64,000 nucleotides of DNA from Rhizobium sp. BG4 (GCF_016864575.1 NZ_CP044125.1:1054001-1118000); one strand, 5' to 3'. Shown: positions 37,597 to 49,103, counted from the stretch's first letter. A program made the numbers and translations. Notes: generated by a model from the sequence alone, not told the origin.

Positions 37597-37677
37597 GTGG
37601 TTCTCCTCTTCCCTACCCGGGGCTTTGCCCGCTGAGGAAGATAGGTCACCGCACAGCGCGCGGAGAACACATGTGCG

Positions 37678-38097
37678 TTACCCGCTGAAGGCCATCCAGC
37701 CGACCAGCCATCCCCACATGCCGATCAGCACGACGAAGCCGGCAGCGAACAGCGGGCTGCGGATGCGCAGGCGGTTGCTGGTGACGTGGACATAGGCATG
37801 CGCATAGCGCAGCGCGACGAAGACCCAGGCGGCGACATCCGCCGGGATGTTGTCGGCTTCGGTGATATAGAGAAGGATGCAGCAGACATAGAAGAGGATC
37901 GGCAGCTCGAACTGGTTGGCGATGCAGTTCTTGACGAACAGGCTTTCCTGCGGCTCGACCCGGTTTTCGCGGTATTCGGATATCCTGACCTTGCCCTGCT
38001 TCACCATCTGGCGGCGGCGATAGCCGAGCAAACCGTAGAGGATGAAGACCAGCGCGACATGGGCGACGATGGGCCAGAACATCTCGAAACCGGTCAT
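37678..38097 (-). CDS. MAPEG family membrane protein
   Basis: A 139-residue inner-membrane protein with four hydrophobic segments. NCIANQFELPILFYVCCILL at about 57-76 and FVALRYAHAYVHVTSNRLRIR at about 91-111 (with the R-x-x-H-x-x-x-H pattern and N-x-L-x-x-R) are typical of MAPEG proteins, some of which are glutathione transferases or peroxidases. Substrate unknown. Confidence 0.85.
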   Translation of the reverse strand: MTGFEMFWPIVAHVALVFILYGLLGYRRRQMVKQGKVRISEYRENRVEPQESLFVKNCIANQFELPILFYVCCILLYITEADNIPADVAAWVFVALRYAHAYVHVTSNRLRIRSPLFAAGFVVLIGMWGWLVGWMAFSG

Positions 38098-38205
38098 GTG
38101 GGCATTTCCTTTCCGCTTCTTCCAAATTTTTCAAAGCAGTAAAGGAAAACATCCGGTGTTGCCAGACGAATGCCCGCCGCGAAAGGCCGCAGCGGGCAAA
38201 CGACG

Positions 38206-38961
38206 TCAGACCTGGGCGATGCCGCCATCGGCGAAGAGTTCCGCGCCGGTGACGAAGCTGGAATCGTCGGAGGCGAGGAAGAGTGCTGCGGCGGCGATCT
38301 CATCCGCATGACCGACGCGGCCCATCGGGACCTGCGAGCTCAGGTAGTCGAGCAGGCCCTGCTGTTCGGCCTTGCCGGGACCGGCAAGCTCGACGAGGCC
38401 GGTGGTTTCGGTCGGGCCTGGGCTCAGCGTGTTGATGCGGATGCCGCGGCCCTTCAGATCGAGGATCCAGTTGCGCGAGAAGTTGCGGATTGCGGCCTTC
38501 GAGGCGGCATAGACGCTGAAGGCCGCAGTGCCCGTCGAGCCTGCAGTCGAGCCGGTGAGGATGACCGAGGATCCGTTGGCGAGCAGCGGCAGCGCCTTCT
38601 GCACGGTAAACAGCACGCCCTTCACGTTGCGGCCGAAGGTATCATCATACTGCTCCTCGGTGATCTCGCCGATTGGCGCGAAGGAACCGCCACCAGCATT
38701 GACGAAGAGTACGTCGATGCGGCCGGCCTTTTCCTTCACCTCGGCATAGAGGCGGTCGAGGTCGGCGAGCTTCGAGGAATCGGCCTGGATGCCGGCGACA
38801 TCGCCGCCGATCTCGGCAACGGCCTTCTCCAGAACATCGGCGCGGCGGCCGGTGATGAAGAGGCGCGCGCCTTCCGCGGCAAACCGCTTGGCGGTGGCAA
38901 GGCCGATGCCCGAGGTGGCGCCGGTGATGACTGCGATCTTTCCATTCAGTCTCTGTGTCAT
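38206..38961 (-). CDS. Short-chain dehydrogenase/reductase
   Basis: A 251-residue NAD(P)-dependent SDR. Cofactor site TGATSGIGLA at about 13-22, VNAGGGSFAP at about 87-96, catalytic Ser in LTGSTAGSTG and Tyr/Lys in YAASK. Arg after the first strand (GRRADV) suggests NADP. AAAGGAGACGAC precedes ATG 38961. Divergent from a LysR gene that probably controls it. Confidence 0.92.
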   Translation of the reverse strand: MTQRLNGKIAVITGATSGIGLATAKRFAAEGARLFITGRRADVLEKAVAEIGGDVAGIQADSSKLADLDRLYAEVKEKAGRIDVLFVNAGGGSFAPIGEITEEQYDDTFGRNVKGVLFTVQKALPLLANGSSVILTGSTAGSTGTAAFSVYAASKAAIRNFSRNWILDLKGRGIRINTLSPGPTETTGLVELAGPGKAEQQGLLDYLSSQVPMGRVGHADEIAAAALFLASDDSSFVTGAELFADGGIAQV

Positions 38962-39059
38962 GGTGTGTCGTCTCCTTTGTGCGACTGAACAGAAGATATG
39001 GACGGCAAGATCGTTTCGGAATAGAAAGAAAAGCAATCCATCATTGCAGAAATGAAACG

Positions 39060-39974
39060 ATGAAACTGCCAGACTTTGAAGGCTTTGCGATGTTCGCCAA
39101 GGTGGCCGAGGAGCGCTCCTTTGCGCGGGCCGCCAAGGCGCTCGGCGTCTCCACGGCGACAGTGTCGCGCGGCGTCAGCCGGCTGGAGGAGCGGCTGGGA
39201 GCGCGGCTCTTCAACCGGACATCGCGGCAGCTGTCGCTGACCGAATTCGGCTCGCGCCTTGCCGACCGGGCGTCGCGGATCTTCTCCGAGGCAGAGGAGA
39301 TCGAGAATGCGGCGCGCGAGCTCTCGAGCCGCCCGCGCGGGCTGATCCGGCTGGCGGCGCCGATGTCCTTCGGCGTGCGCTGGCTGGCGCCGATCCTGCC
39401 GGATTTCTTCGAGCAATATCCCGATATCAGCATCGATCTGCATATGAGCGATGCGAGCACGGATCTCGTCGGCGAAGGCTTCGATGCGGCGCTGCGGATT
39501 GCCGTGCTTCCGGATTCCTCGCTGGTGGCGCGGCGGCTGGCGCCGGTTGCGCCCTTCATCGTCGCCGCACCCTCCTATCTCGAGAGATACGGCTGCCCGC
39601 AGCATCCGCGCGATCTCGAGGCGCATCATCTGATGGGCTATGCCTATCGTCCGCGCCAGGACATCTGGCGGCTGAAGAGCCGGGAGGGAGAAGAGATTTC
39701 CATCACCCCGAACGGGCCGTTGCGGGCGACGAATTCCGAAGCGCTCATTCCGATGGCGCTGCGCGGTCTCGGCATCTGCGAGCTTCCCGAGTTCATGGTG
39801 AGCGAATATCTGGCGGACGGCCGGTTGAAGGCGATCCTGACCGACTGGACGCTGCCGAGCGGCGCGCTCTATTTCGTCACGCCCTCGGCGCGGTCGCGGC
39901 CGGCGAAGATCGAGGTACTGGCGGAATTCTGCGCGGCGCGGCTGACAAACCCGCCCTGGCGCTGGCCGCGCTGA
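39060..39974 (+). CDS. LysR family transcriptional regulator next to SDR
   Basis: A 304-residue regulator: helix-turn-helix SFARAAKALGVSTATVSRGV at about 20-39, then RTSRQLSLTEFG and the effector domain. Shares much of its N-terminal pattern with the LysR at 24814. It starts 98 bases from the SDR start on the opposite strand, the common arrangement for a quinone- or aldehyde-sensing regulator controlling an SDR; the ligand is unknown. Confidence 0.92.
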   Translation: MKLPDFEGFAMFAKVAEERSFARAAKALGVSTATVSRGVSRLEERLGARLFNRTSRQLSLTEFGSRLADRASRIFSEAEEIENAARELSSRPRGLIRLAAPMSFGVRWLAPILPDFFEQYPDISIDLHMSDASTDLVGEGFDAALRIAVLPDSSLVARRLAPVAPFIVAAPSYLERYGCPQHPRDLEAHHLMGYAYRPRQDIWRLKSREGEEISITPNGPLRATNSEALIPMALRGLGICELPEFMVSEYLADGRLKAILTDWTLPSGALYFVTPSARSRPAKIEVLAEFCAARLTNPPWRWPR

Positions 39975-40526
39975 CTATTCGGCCTTCGGGCCGATGCGGA
40001 TCAGCACGAAGCGGACAATGGCGATCAGCGTGACGGCGAGTGCCGCGAATTTGAGCTTGGTGAGCCAGGGAAGTGCTGCTGCGGCGATGGCGGCCGATGC
40101 GCTGTCGCTGAAGGCCGTCAGGCTTGCGAAGTTCTCGCTGTAGTCGGCCAGCGCATAGAGGATCGGCAAGGCGCAGACAGCCTTGACCAGGGCCGGATGA
40201 ACCGGACGGCCGAAATAGCGGCTGCCGGTGTCGAGCTTGAGGATGACGGTGAGGAGCAGCATCGCGAGCAACGCCGGAAGCACCAGTTCCGGGCCGAGAT
40301 ACATGGCGCGAAGCATATCGTGCGCCACCGGATTGCCGTTGAGCAGAACCTGCATGGCGGCAACCGTCGCCTCGTCATAACCCGCGACATAGGTGTCGAG
40401 CATGGCGCGGCCGGTTTCATGCTGGAATGGCACCACGAAACCGAAGACAGCCCAGCCGAAGGCGGCAAGGCTGAGGATGGCGAGCAGCCAGATGATCCAG
40501 GCGGGTATCCGGCTGCCTGCTTCCAT
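39975..40526 (-). CDS. Unknown membrane protein downstream of guaB
   Basis: A 183-residue protein with four hydrophobic segments (PAWIIWLLAILSLAAFGWAV, LVLPALLAMLLLTVI, VKAVCALPILYALAD, FAALAVTLIAIVRFV). No family recognised. Its ATG is two bases after the guaB stop (TGATCATG), so it is translated from the guaB transcript. The tie to purine synthesis is positional only. Confidence 0.75.
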   Translation of the reverse strand: MEAGSRIPAWIIWLLAILSLAAFGWAVFGFVVPFQHETGRAMLDTYVAGYDEATVAAMQVLLNGNPVAHDMLRAMYLGPELVLPALLAMLLLTVILKLDTGSRYFGRPVHPALVKAVCALPILYALADYSENFASLTAFSDSASAAIAAAALPWLTKLKFAALAVTLIAIVRFVLIRIGPKAE

Positions 40527-40528
40527 GA

Positions 40529-42025
<1,497 letters not shown>

Positions 42026-42305
42026 TCAATTAAGAAAAAATGCGACCCCACCCGGAACGAATCGTCCGCACCGGCGGTGTGCAAGGGTTGCTTTGGAAGT
42101 TGGCGAGGGCTGGTAACACGTCTATGACAGGATGGGAATAGCAAAACGCGAATGCCAGCCGCGCGTCCAGGGAATAGGACGGGATGGCGCATTCTTGCGG
42201 CTGACGGCCTTGTTTGGCTCATTCACGGCTCCCATGTGTCCACGGGCTGGACTGCATTTTCTTCAAGACGTCATACTTCCCACCCTTCAACGGAGCCTGC
42301 ACGCC

Positions 42306-42917
42306 GTGAACACCACCTGCACCTGCACATCGTCAGATACGTTCGTCTTCCTGCGCGCCTGGCTGCGCAATCCGCTGCGGGTTGCCTCCGCCATTCCCTC
42401 GGGACGCTCGCTCGGCCAGTTGATCACCCAGGAGATCGATCCGGCATGCGGCCGGGTGATCGAGCTCGGACCCGGCACCGGCGTCTTCACCCGCGCCCTC
42501 ATCGGCCGCGGCGTTGCCGAGAGCGATCTGGTGCTGATCGAGAAAGGCCGGGAATTTACCGGCATGCTGGCAGAGCGGTTCCCGCAGGCAGCGATCGTGG
42601 AAAGCGATGCGGCGAAGATTGGCCAGCTTGAACTTGGCGGTCCGGCAGGCGCCGTCGTCAGCGGACTGCCGCTACTCTCGATGCCGCCGCGCCAGGTGAT
42701 GAGCATTCTTGCCGGCGCCTTCAGGCATCTCAGCAATCAGGGCAAGTTCTACCAGTTCACCTATGGCCCGCGATGCCCAGTGCCGCGGCCGATCCTCGAC
42801 CGTCTGGGCCTGAAGGCGGTGCTCGTCGGGCGAACGATCCAGAACTTTCCGCCGGCTGCGGTCTACCGCATCTCCCGGCGCAATCCCCTCGCCTTCTGGC
42901 AGCGCAACGCGGATTGA
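42306..42917 (+). CDS. SAM-dependent methyltransferase, phospholipid N-methyltransferase-like
   Basis: A 203-residue class I methyltransferase. The SAM motif VIELGPGTGVFTRALI at about 50-65 and the surrounding layout (FLRAWLRNPLRVASAIPSGR near the N-terminus, PAAVYRISRRN at the C-terminus) are like the rhizobial PmtA-type phosphatidylethanolamine N-methyltransferases, but rRNA dimethylases look similar. Start taken at GTG 42306, with CGGAGCC upstream; an ATG at 42132 would add 58 unlikely residues. A cysteine-rich start MNTTCTCT is odd. Confidence 0.75.
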   Translation: MNTTCTCTSSDTFVFLRAWLRNPLRVASAIPSGRSLGQLITQEIDPACGRVIELGPGTGVFTRALIGRGVAESDLVLIEKGREFTGMLAERFPQAAIVESDAAKIGQLELGGPAGAVVSGLPLLSMPPRQVMSILAGAFRHLSNQGKFYQFTYGPRCPVPRPILDRLGLKAVLVGRTIQNFPPAAVYRISRRNPLAFWQRNAD

Positions 42918-42922
42918 AGCGG

Positions 42923-42951
42923 GCGGGAGCGGTGAGAGCCGCTCCCGCTTT
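42923..42951 (+). terminator. Terminator after methyltransferase gene
   Basis: GCGGGAGCGG-TGAGAG-CCGCTCCCGC, a perfect 10-bp stem, then TTT, starting six bases after the stop codon. Confidence 0.8.
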
Positions 42952-42956
42952 CGTCA

Positions 42957-43946
42957 TCAGATATCGAACTGATAGCTCTTCGGCACGAAGCGGTAGCCCG
43001 CCCCCTGCTTCTCGACGAAACCGACAGCCGGGAAAGGCATGTGATAGCCGAGGAAGGCGATCTTGTCGGTGGCGATCAGGTCGAACACCTTCTTGCGCGA
43101 TGCTGCGGCTTCCGCCTTGTTCATGTCGAAGCGCACTTCCCATTCCGGGTGCAGCAGCGACAGGATGTAGTGGTTTGCGGTATCGCCGGTGAAAACCATC
43201 TGCTTGTTGTCGGACTGCGCATGGAAGACCATGTGGCCGGGCGTGTGACCAGGCGCCAGCATGGCGGTGATGCCGCTGACGACGGAATCGCCTTCTTTGA
43301 TGAAGGTGGTCTTTTCGGCAAACGGGACGACATTGGCGAGAACCGCCTTGTGGCCGCCTTCGGCCGGCGTGCCTTCGCGGGCCTTGTCCGTCCAGAAGTC
43401 GTATTCCGCCTGTCCCGCGACGTAGCGGGCATTCTTGAAGGCGGGAGCACCGTTCTCCATCATACCGCCGATATGGTCGCCGTGCATATGCGTGAGCGCC
43501 ACGACGGTGACGTCATCGGCGGAGTAGCCGGCGGCCTTCAGGCCATCCTGCAGCTTGCCCATGCCGCGCTCGCGGGCGCCGGCGCCAAAGCCGGTATCGA
43601 CGAGGATCACATCCGATCCGGTGTCGATGATGGCGGGCGAATAACTGTTTACGAACTTGTCGCCCGGAAGGAAATTGTCGGTCAGCAGCTTCTTGACCGT
43701 TTCCGGATCCTGATTGGTGCCGAAGGTCTCGAAGGGCTTTTCCAGCACGTTGCTGCCATCGCGGATGGCGGTGATCTTGAACGAGCCGAGCTTGAATTGA
43801 TTGATCTCTGGCAATGCCGTCGTCATCTTACCTGTATCTCCAGTCGCGGCCGCCTGGGCCGTCGTTCTTAAAATGGCCGGCGCTGCCAGCAGGCCAAGGC
43901 CTGCGGCAAAAAGTGTGCGCCGCTTCATCCCCAATGAAACTGCCAT
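42957..43946 (-). CDS. MBL-fold metallo-hydrolase, probably Tat-exported
   Basis: A 329-residue metallo-beta-lactamase-fold hydrolase. The N-terminus has two Arg in KRRTLFAAGLGLLAAPAIL, a likely Tat signal. Metal site: THMHGDHIGG at about 153-162, GHTPGH, and GDTANH. Start at ATG 43946, preceded by GGAGG six bases away. Sequence resembles secreted quorum-lactonase-like or parathion-hydrolase-like MBL proteins; substrate unknown. Confidence 0.9.
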   Translation of the reverse strand: MAVSLGMKRRTLFAAGLGLLAAPAILRTTAQAAATGDTGKMTTALPEINQFKLGSFKITAIRDGSNVLEKPFETFGTNQDPETVKKLLTDNFLPGDKFVNSYSPAIIDTGSDVILVDTGFGAGARERGMGKLQDGLKAAGYSADDVTVVALTHMHGDHIGGMMENGAPAFKNARYVAGQAEYDFWTDKAREGTPAEGGHKAVLANVVPFAEKTTFIKEGDSVVSGITAMLAPGHTPGHMVFHAQSDNKQMVFTGDTANHYILSLLHPEWEVRFDMNKAEAAASRKKVFDLIATDKIAFLGYHMPFPAVGFVEKQGAGYRFVPKSYQFDI

Positions 43947-44182
43947 ATATGGATCCTCCGGCAATGTGCGATCTTTTCGCACCCATCCCTTGTGAATTCG
44001 CCGGGATTTCTAGCCCCGGCGGCGTAAGCATATGTCAATCTTGAAAGGAGAAGTTGCCGAACAAGCCGTCTCACGCAGACGTGAAGCAGATGTGTAAACT
44101 TCGGCGTTTCCGGGATTGGCAGAGACCTAGACCAGGACTAAACAGCACCCGCCCCCAAGACCACCATTCAAGGCTTTCGCCT

Positions 44183-45607
44183 ATGAACCGCATTGTTCCG
44201 CTGATCCTCGCCGTCGCTCTGTTCATGGAGCAGATGGACTCGACCGTCATCGCCACCGCCCTCCCAGCGATCGCCAATGACCTCCACGTCAACCCCATTA
44301 CCCTGAAGCTGGCGCTGACATCCTACATGGTGTCGCTCGCCGTCTTCATTCCGATCAGCGGCTGGATGGCCGACAGGTTCGGCGCCAAGAACATCTTCCG
44401 CCTGGCGATCTGCGTTTTCGTCGTCGGCTCGATCTTCTGCGCCTTCTCTTCGAACCTCGTCGAATTCGTCTTCGCCCGCTTCCTGCAGGGCATGGGCGGC
44501 TCGATGATGACGCCGGTCGGGCGCCTCGTTCTCGTCAGGACGACGCAGCGAAGCGATCTCGTATCGGCCATGGCGCTGCTGACGATCCCGGCGCTGGTGG
44601 GGCCGCTTGCCGGACCGCCACTCGGCGGCTTCATCACCACCTATTTCAGCTGGCACTGGATCTTCCTGATCAATGTTCCCGTCGGCGTTGTCGGCGTCTG
44701 GCTGGCGACGATCTTCCTGCCGCATGTGGAGGCGACGAGGCCACCGAAACTCGATTTCATAGGCTTCATCCTGACTTCGGTTTCGGCCGCCGGCGTGGTC
44801 TTCGGCCTGTCGGTCGTCAGCCTGCCGGCATTGCCGCCGATCATCGGCATTGCCGCCACCGTCGTCGGCCTCATCTGCGGCTGGCTCTACGTCCGCCATG
44901 CCAGGAGCCATCCGGCGCCGATCCTCAATCTCGATCTGTTCAAGAACGCAACGTTCCGCGCCTCGACGACGGGTGGCACGCTATTTCGCATCTGCGTCGG
45001 CGCCATGCCCTTCCTGACGCCGCTGATGCTGCAGCTCGGCTTCGGCCTGACGCCGTTCCAGTCCGGTCTCATCACCTTCTCGGGCGCGATCGGCGCGATC
45101 ACCACCAAGTTCATGGCCCGGCGCGTCTTTGCCGCCGTCGGCTTCCGCTCGACGCTCCTGACTGCCGCCTGCGTCACCACGGTCGTGACCGCCGCCACCG
45201 GCTTCTTCACGCCCGAGACCCCACATCTGGCGATCGTCATGCTCCTGCTGATCGGCGGCTTCTCGCGCTCCTTCATCTTCACCGGCATAAATGCGCTGGC
45301 TTTCGCCGACATCAAAGACTCGGAAGCCAGCCAGGCGACCTCGATGAGCTCGGTGCTGCAGCAGATCAGCCTGGCGCTCGGCGTTTCCGTCGCCGCCATG
45401 ATCCTGGAAACCTGCATCTATTTCCGCGGCGAGGCGCTGCAGGTGGCGGATTTCCATATGGCCTTCTACGTGATCGCCGCGCTGACGATCATCGCCATGA
45501 TCCCGTTCATCCGCATGGACAAGAATGCTGGCGCGCTGGTCTCCGGCCATCGCGGCAAGCGCGTGGCACCCGCCGTCATGGAAGCCGAGCAGCCGGCGGT
45601 GAAATAG
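44183..45607 (+). CDS. MFS multidrug exporter, DHA2 type
   Basis: A 474-residue proton-driven exporter of the EmrB/QacA branch. MEQMDSTVIATALPAI at about 14-29 is the DHA2 motif D1, GWMADRFGAKNIF motif A, and ALVGPLAGPPLGGF motif C. About 13-14 membrane segments. No EmrA-type partner or regulator adjacent. Start at ATG 44183; an upstream open frame of 43 codons lacks support. Confidence 0.92.
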   Translation: MNRIVPLILAVALFMEQMDSTVIATALPAIANDLHVNPITLKLALTSYMVSLAVFIPISGWMADRFGAKNIFRLAICVFVVGSIFCAFSSNLVEFVFARFLQGMGGSMMTPVGRLVLVRTTQRSDLVSAMALLTIPALVGPLAGPPLGGFITTYFSWHWIFLINVPVGVVGVWLATIFLPHVEATRPPKLDFIGFILTSVSAAGVVFGLSVVSLPALPPIIGIAATVVGLICGWLYVRHARSHPAPILNLDLFKNATFRASTTGGTLFRICVGAMPFLTPLMLQLGFGLTPFQSGLITFSGAIGAITTKFMARRVFAAVGFRSTLLTAACVTTVVTAATGFFTPETPHLAIVMLLLIGGFSRSFIFTGINALAFADIKDSEASQATSMSSVLQQISLALGVSVAAMILETCIYFRGEALQVADFHMAFYVIAALTIIAMIPFIRMDKNAGALVSGHRGKRVAPAVMEAEQPAVK

Positions 45608-45608
45608 C

Positions 45609-45992
45609 TCACTCCGGCTGTTCGCAGACGGCGCTCAGCTTGTTGCCGTCCTGATCGCGGACATAGGCGGCGTAGAAATCGGCATGGAACGGGCGAAGGC
45701 CCGGCTTGCCCTCGTCGACACCGCCGGCGGCGATCGCCGCGGCATAGAAGGCATCGACATCGGCCCTCGATGCCGCAGACAACGCCACCATGGTGCCATT
45801 GCCTGCCGAGCCACGGCGGCGGTTGAAGGGCGTGACGATCCACAGGCGGCAGCGGATATCGCCATCCGCCGAATAGCCGATTTCTTCTTCCGAATAGCGC
45901 TGGCAGCGATAGCCGAGCAGCGGCAGCACGGCGTCATAGAAACGCCTGGCCCGCTCGACGTCATTGGTTCCGAGGGTCACATAGAGAAGCAT
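45609..45992 (-). CDS. VOC family (glyoxalase-like) protein
   Basis: A 127-residue protein with the paired beta-alpha-beta-beta-beta units of the vicinal-oxygen-chelate fold: MLLYVTLGTNDVERARRFYD at the start and AAYVRDQDGNKLSAVCEQ at the end. The usual metal His/Glu ligands are not obvious. Function unknown. Converges with the MFS gene, one base apart. Confidence 0.85.
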   Translation of the reverse strand: MLLYVTLGTNDVERARRFYDAVLPLLGYRCQRYSEEEIGYSADGDIRCRLWIVTPFNRRRGSAGNGTMVALSAASRADVDAFYAAAIAAGGVDEGKPGLRPFHADFYAAYVRDQDGNKLSAVCEQPE

Positions 45993-46049
45993 AGGTCGAT
46001 GGCAGTCCTGTCTTGGGACTGTCATAATCGCCCGAGATCCCTGGAAAGA

Positions 46050-46769
46050 TCAAGCTTCCGTAACGTCAGTTTGCGCCTGGCGGCCCTTGAAGCTCTTGGC
46101 GAGCAGGAACATCTCGACGGATTCCGCCCGCGAGGAGGCCGGCTTGACGTGCACGACCTGCTTGAAATGCTGTTTCAGCATGGTCAGGAGTTCGCGCTCG
46201 GTGCCGCCCTGGAAGGTCTTGGCCAGGAAATGACCGCCCTCGCCCAGCACTTCGATCGCAAAATGCGCCGCGACCTCGCAGAGATGCATGGTGCGCAGGT
46301 GATCGGTGCGGTGATGGCCGGTCGTCGGCGCCGCCATATCGGAAATGACGAGATCGGGCGTGCCGCCGACGGCTTCGATCAGCCTGGCAGGCGCTTCCGG
46401 ATCGAGGAAGTCGAGCTGCAGGATCTTGACGCCGGGGAGCGGCGCCATTTCCAGGAAGTCGATCGCGGCGACGCGGATATCCTCATCGGTGGAATCGGTC
46501 ACCTTGGCGGCGATCTGCGACCAGCTGCCCGGGGCAGCGCCGAGATCGATGATGCGGCGCGCACCCTTGAGGATGCCGTGCTTCTCGTCGATCTCCAGCA
46601 GCTTGAAGGCGGCGCGGGCGCGATAGCCTTCCAGCTGCGCGCGCTGCACATAGGGATCGTTGATATGGCGGTTCAGCCACTGGCGCGAGGACGCCTTCAT
46701 CTTCTTGTTCTTGACGCGCTGGCCGAGCTTGCGGCCGGTGCGGTTGCCCGCGATGGGTGCCTTGGTCAT
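46050..46769 (-). CDS. rlmE: 23S rRNA 2'-O-methyltransferase RlmE
   Basis: FtsJ/RrmJ-type methyltransferase modifying U2552 of 23S rRNA; 239 residues. SAM motif [15 protein letters not shown] at about 74-88, catalytic K in [13 protein letters not shown], Asp in [13 protein letters not shown], and Lys in FLAKTFQG. Basic N-terminal extension [17 protein letters not shown]. Follows ppx/gppA by seven bases on the same strand. Confidence 0.95.
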   Translation of the reverse strand: MTKAPIAGNRTGRKLGQRVKNKKMKASSRQWLNRHINDPYVQRAQLEGYRARAAFKLLEIDEKHGILKGARRIIDLGAAPGSWSQIAAKVTDSTDEDIRVAAIDFLEMAPLPGVKILQLDFLDPEAPARLIEAVGGTPDLVISDMAAPTTGHHRTDHLRTMHLCEVAAHFAIEVLGEGGHFLAKTFQGGTERELLTMLKQHFKQVVHVKPASSRAESVEMFLLAKSFKGRQAQTDVTEA

Positions 46770-46776
46770 TCTTCCC

Positions 46777-48321
46777 CTACCTTCCACGCTGGCCGCGGCG
46801 ATTGCGATGGCGGCGCCAGACGCCGTCATCCGCCATCATGTCCGTCAGCAGGCCTTCTCTCAAGCCGCGATCGGCAACGCGCATGCGCGGGCTCGGCCAG
46901 CGGCGTCGGATCGCCTCCAGAATGGCGCAGCCCGCCAGAACCAGATCGGCCCGATCAGGCCCGATGCACGGATTGGCGGCGCGGCTTGCAAAATCCCATG
47001 AGAGCAGCTTTGCCTGCATGGCCGAAACTTCGTCATCCGACAGCCAGATGCCATCCACCTTGCGGCGATCGTAACGCGGCAGGTCGAGATGCACGCCGGC
47101 CAGCGTCGTGACCGTACCCGAAGTGCCGATCAGATGGAAATCGGTCGATTCCACCACCTCGATCTCCGGGCAGATGAAACTCGACAGCATGCCGGCCACT
47201 TCGGAGACCATGCCCTCGAAAACATCAGGCGTCACATCGCGCCCGCCATGCCGCTCCGAGAGCGTGACCACGCCGACGGGCAGCGAGGTCCAGTGGGTGA
47301 TGTGATTGGCAAGCCGGCTGAAGCGGTTTTCGCCGATGCGGATGACGGCGATTTCCGACGAGCCGCCGCCGATATCGAAGAGCACGACCGAGCGCGTCTC
47401 GCGCCCGACCAGCGACGAGCAGCCGGAGACGGCAAGGCGCGCTTCGGTTTCGCGGTCGATGATCTCGAGCTCGAGGCCGGTTTCGGCAACGACGCGCTTC
47501 AGGAAGTCTTCGCCATTCGACGCCTGGCGGCAGGCTTCGGTGGCGATCAGCCGCATGCGGCGGATCTCGCGGTTCTTCAACTTGCCGGCGCAGACGCGCA
47601 GCGCATCGACGGCGCGGTCCATCGCCTCGTCGGAGAGACGGCCGCTTGCCGCCAACCCCTCTCCAAGCCTGACAATGCGCGAAAAGGCATCGACGACGCG
47701 GAACTGGCCGGGACGGGTCGGCTGGGCGATCAGCAAACGGCAATTGTTGGTGCCGAGATCGAGCGCGGCATAGAGCTCGTCCGGCCAGGGATGCTCGTGG
47801 GCGTGATGTTCGCGCTCGGGAAGCCGCGGCGGACGCTGCAGCTCGTTGCCGCGCGGCTCGGCGGCACCATTGGCGCGCGCCGAAGCGGGTGTAGCAACTG
47901 CAGAGGGCTGGACGGCCGCCTTGCCCGGCGTCAGCGGACGGCCCTGCAGGCCGCGCTTGCCGCGATGCTTGCGCCGGTTGCGGCGCGAGGGATGCTCCGA
48001 ATCCCCAGCGCTCGATGCTGCTGCTTCGGGCGCCTTTTGCGGATGATTGTGTGCGGGAGCCCCGGAATCGGCCTGTCCTGCGGCATGACCACCGCCACGG
48101 CGGCGGCGCTTGCGTTTGCGGGACGGATTCCCTGCTGCGTTTTCCGTCGGGCGCGCAGCGTCTCCGGGGGTGCCGGAGGCGGTCTGCGAAGCGGCCTGGG
48201 GCGCGTTGCGGGATTGCCCGCCACGTTTCCCCTTGCGGCGCCGGGACTTTTTACCGTCCTTGCGTCCTGCCGCTGGCGCCCCGTCAAATTGCGGCTTGGC
48301 GCCGCCTTCGGGGTCTTCCAC
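46777..48321 (-). CDS. Ppx/GppA phosphatase with basic N-terminal extension
   Basis: Exopolyphosphatase/guanosine pentaphosphate phosphatase family, acting on polyphosphate or pppGpp. From GTG 48321, 514 residues. The ASKHA phosphatase domain begins at about 180 with [16 protein letters not shown], then [22 protein letters not shown] and [12 protein letters not shown]. The first 150 residues are low-complexity and strongly basic ([35 protein letters not shown]), likely binding nucleic acid or polyphosphate. No ATG fits the start; the open frame runs to 48552 and GTG 48321 is my choice by position. Confidence 0.85.
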   Translation of the reverse strand: MEDPEGGAKPQFDGAPAAGRKDGKKSRRRKGKRGGQSRNAPQAASQTASGTPGDAARPTENAAGNPSRKRKRRRRGGGHAAGQADSGAPAHNHPQKAPEAAASSAGDSEHPSRRNRRKHRGKRGLQGRPLTPGKAAVQPSAVATPASARANGAAEPRGNELQRPPRLPEREHHAHEHPWPDELYAALDLGTNNCRLLIAQPTRPGQFRVVDAFSRIVRLGEGLAASGRLSDEAMDRAVDALRVCAGKLKNREIRRMRLIATEACRQASNGEDFLKRVVAETGLELEIIDRETEARLAVSGCSSLVGRETRSVVLFDIGGGSSEIAVIRIGENRFSRLANHITHWTSLPVGVVTLSERHGGRDVTPDVFEGMVSEVAGMLSSFICPEIEVVESTDFHLIGTSGTVTTLAGVHLDLPRYDRRKVDGIWLSDDEVSAMQAKLLSWDFASRAANPCIGPDRADLVLAGCAILEAIRRRWPSPRMRVADRGLREGLLTDMMADDGVWRRHRNRRGQRGR

Positions 48322-48568
48322 GTTCTTGTTCCACGCGCCGCGCAAGGCCTGACCGGTATGCTGCTGGCGCTCATTAGATTTTTGCGTTGCCGCAAGAATA
48401 CCAGCGCATGCGAAAATCACCAAATTCTTTTTGAAATCAGTTTTAGAAGGCCCTGAAACGCACCTTCCACAGCTCTCTCGATTTTTTTCAAAACAGGTAT
48501 TTGCATTCCGCCGTCTTTTGGTTATAAGCCCCGCACGACAGCGAAGCGGCACACAGCGCCGCTCCTGC

Positions 48569-48642
48569 TGGGGAATAGTTCAATGGTAGAACGACGGACT
48601 CTGACTCCGTTAATCTTGGTTCGAGTCCAGGTTCCCCAGCCA
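48569..48642 (+). tRNA. tRNA-Gln (anticodon CTG)
   Basis: Acceptor TGGGGAA pairs with TTCCCCA; anticodon arm ACGGA-CTCTGAC-TCCGT gives anticodon CTG; T arm GGTTCGAGTCC; discriminator G and encoded CCA end. All arms fold normally. Confidence 0.95.
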
Positions 48643-49103
48643 ATTCTCCCACAAGCTTAGAATAGTTTAATGTCGTCGACGGGATCGTGACTGTGATCGC
48701 CGCAGCATATCACAACGATCAATCGTCAGCATGTGATTTGGCATTCATTGCGGACGCTGCCGCCCGTGCGTCTTTTTTCGTTTAAGAATAAACGCCTTGC
48801 CGATTCTTGATTGCGGGGGCGTCGTCAAATTTTCGCGTTGAGATTCATTCTTTATTTGCGATGAACTTGATGTTTGGGCGCCTACCCTAGGTCGAGGGTA
48901 AAACTACCCTCGCGGTTTTGGGGTCGTTTAAATTTTTTGACCGAGTTTTGCTTCTGTGAGCAACCGATGGGTCGGGTCTCGCTGCCGCCGCAGACATTGC
49001 GACGGTAACGTGGGGGTTGGCAATGCCATGAAAAAGAACCTGCCGATGATGGGCGTACCACTTCGACCAAACGACACGTCTACTCTCAGAGGCAACGCCA
49101 TAA
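48643..49103. other. 461-base intergenic gap after tRNA-Gln
   Basis: AT-richer, without a convincing gene; short minus-strand frames here lack start sites. It contains the TACCCT/AGGGTA/TACCCT arrangement listed separately. No second copy of the tRNA end, so no sign of an integrated element. Confidence 0.6.
48883..48912. promoter_or_regulatory. Alternating TACCCT / AGGGTA / TACCCT element
   Basis: TACCCT (48883-48888), AGGGTA (48895-48900) and TACCCT (48905-48910). The central copy can pair with either neighbour; the right-hand pairing extends to CGAGGGTA-AAAC-TACCCTCG (48893-48912), 8-bp arms with a 4-base loop. Could be two overlapping operators for a dimeric repressor or mutually exclusive RNA hairpins ahead of the gene at 49104. 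Confidence 0.4.
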
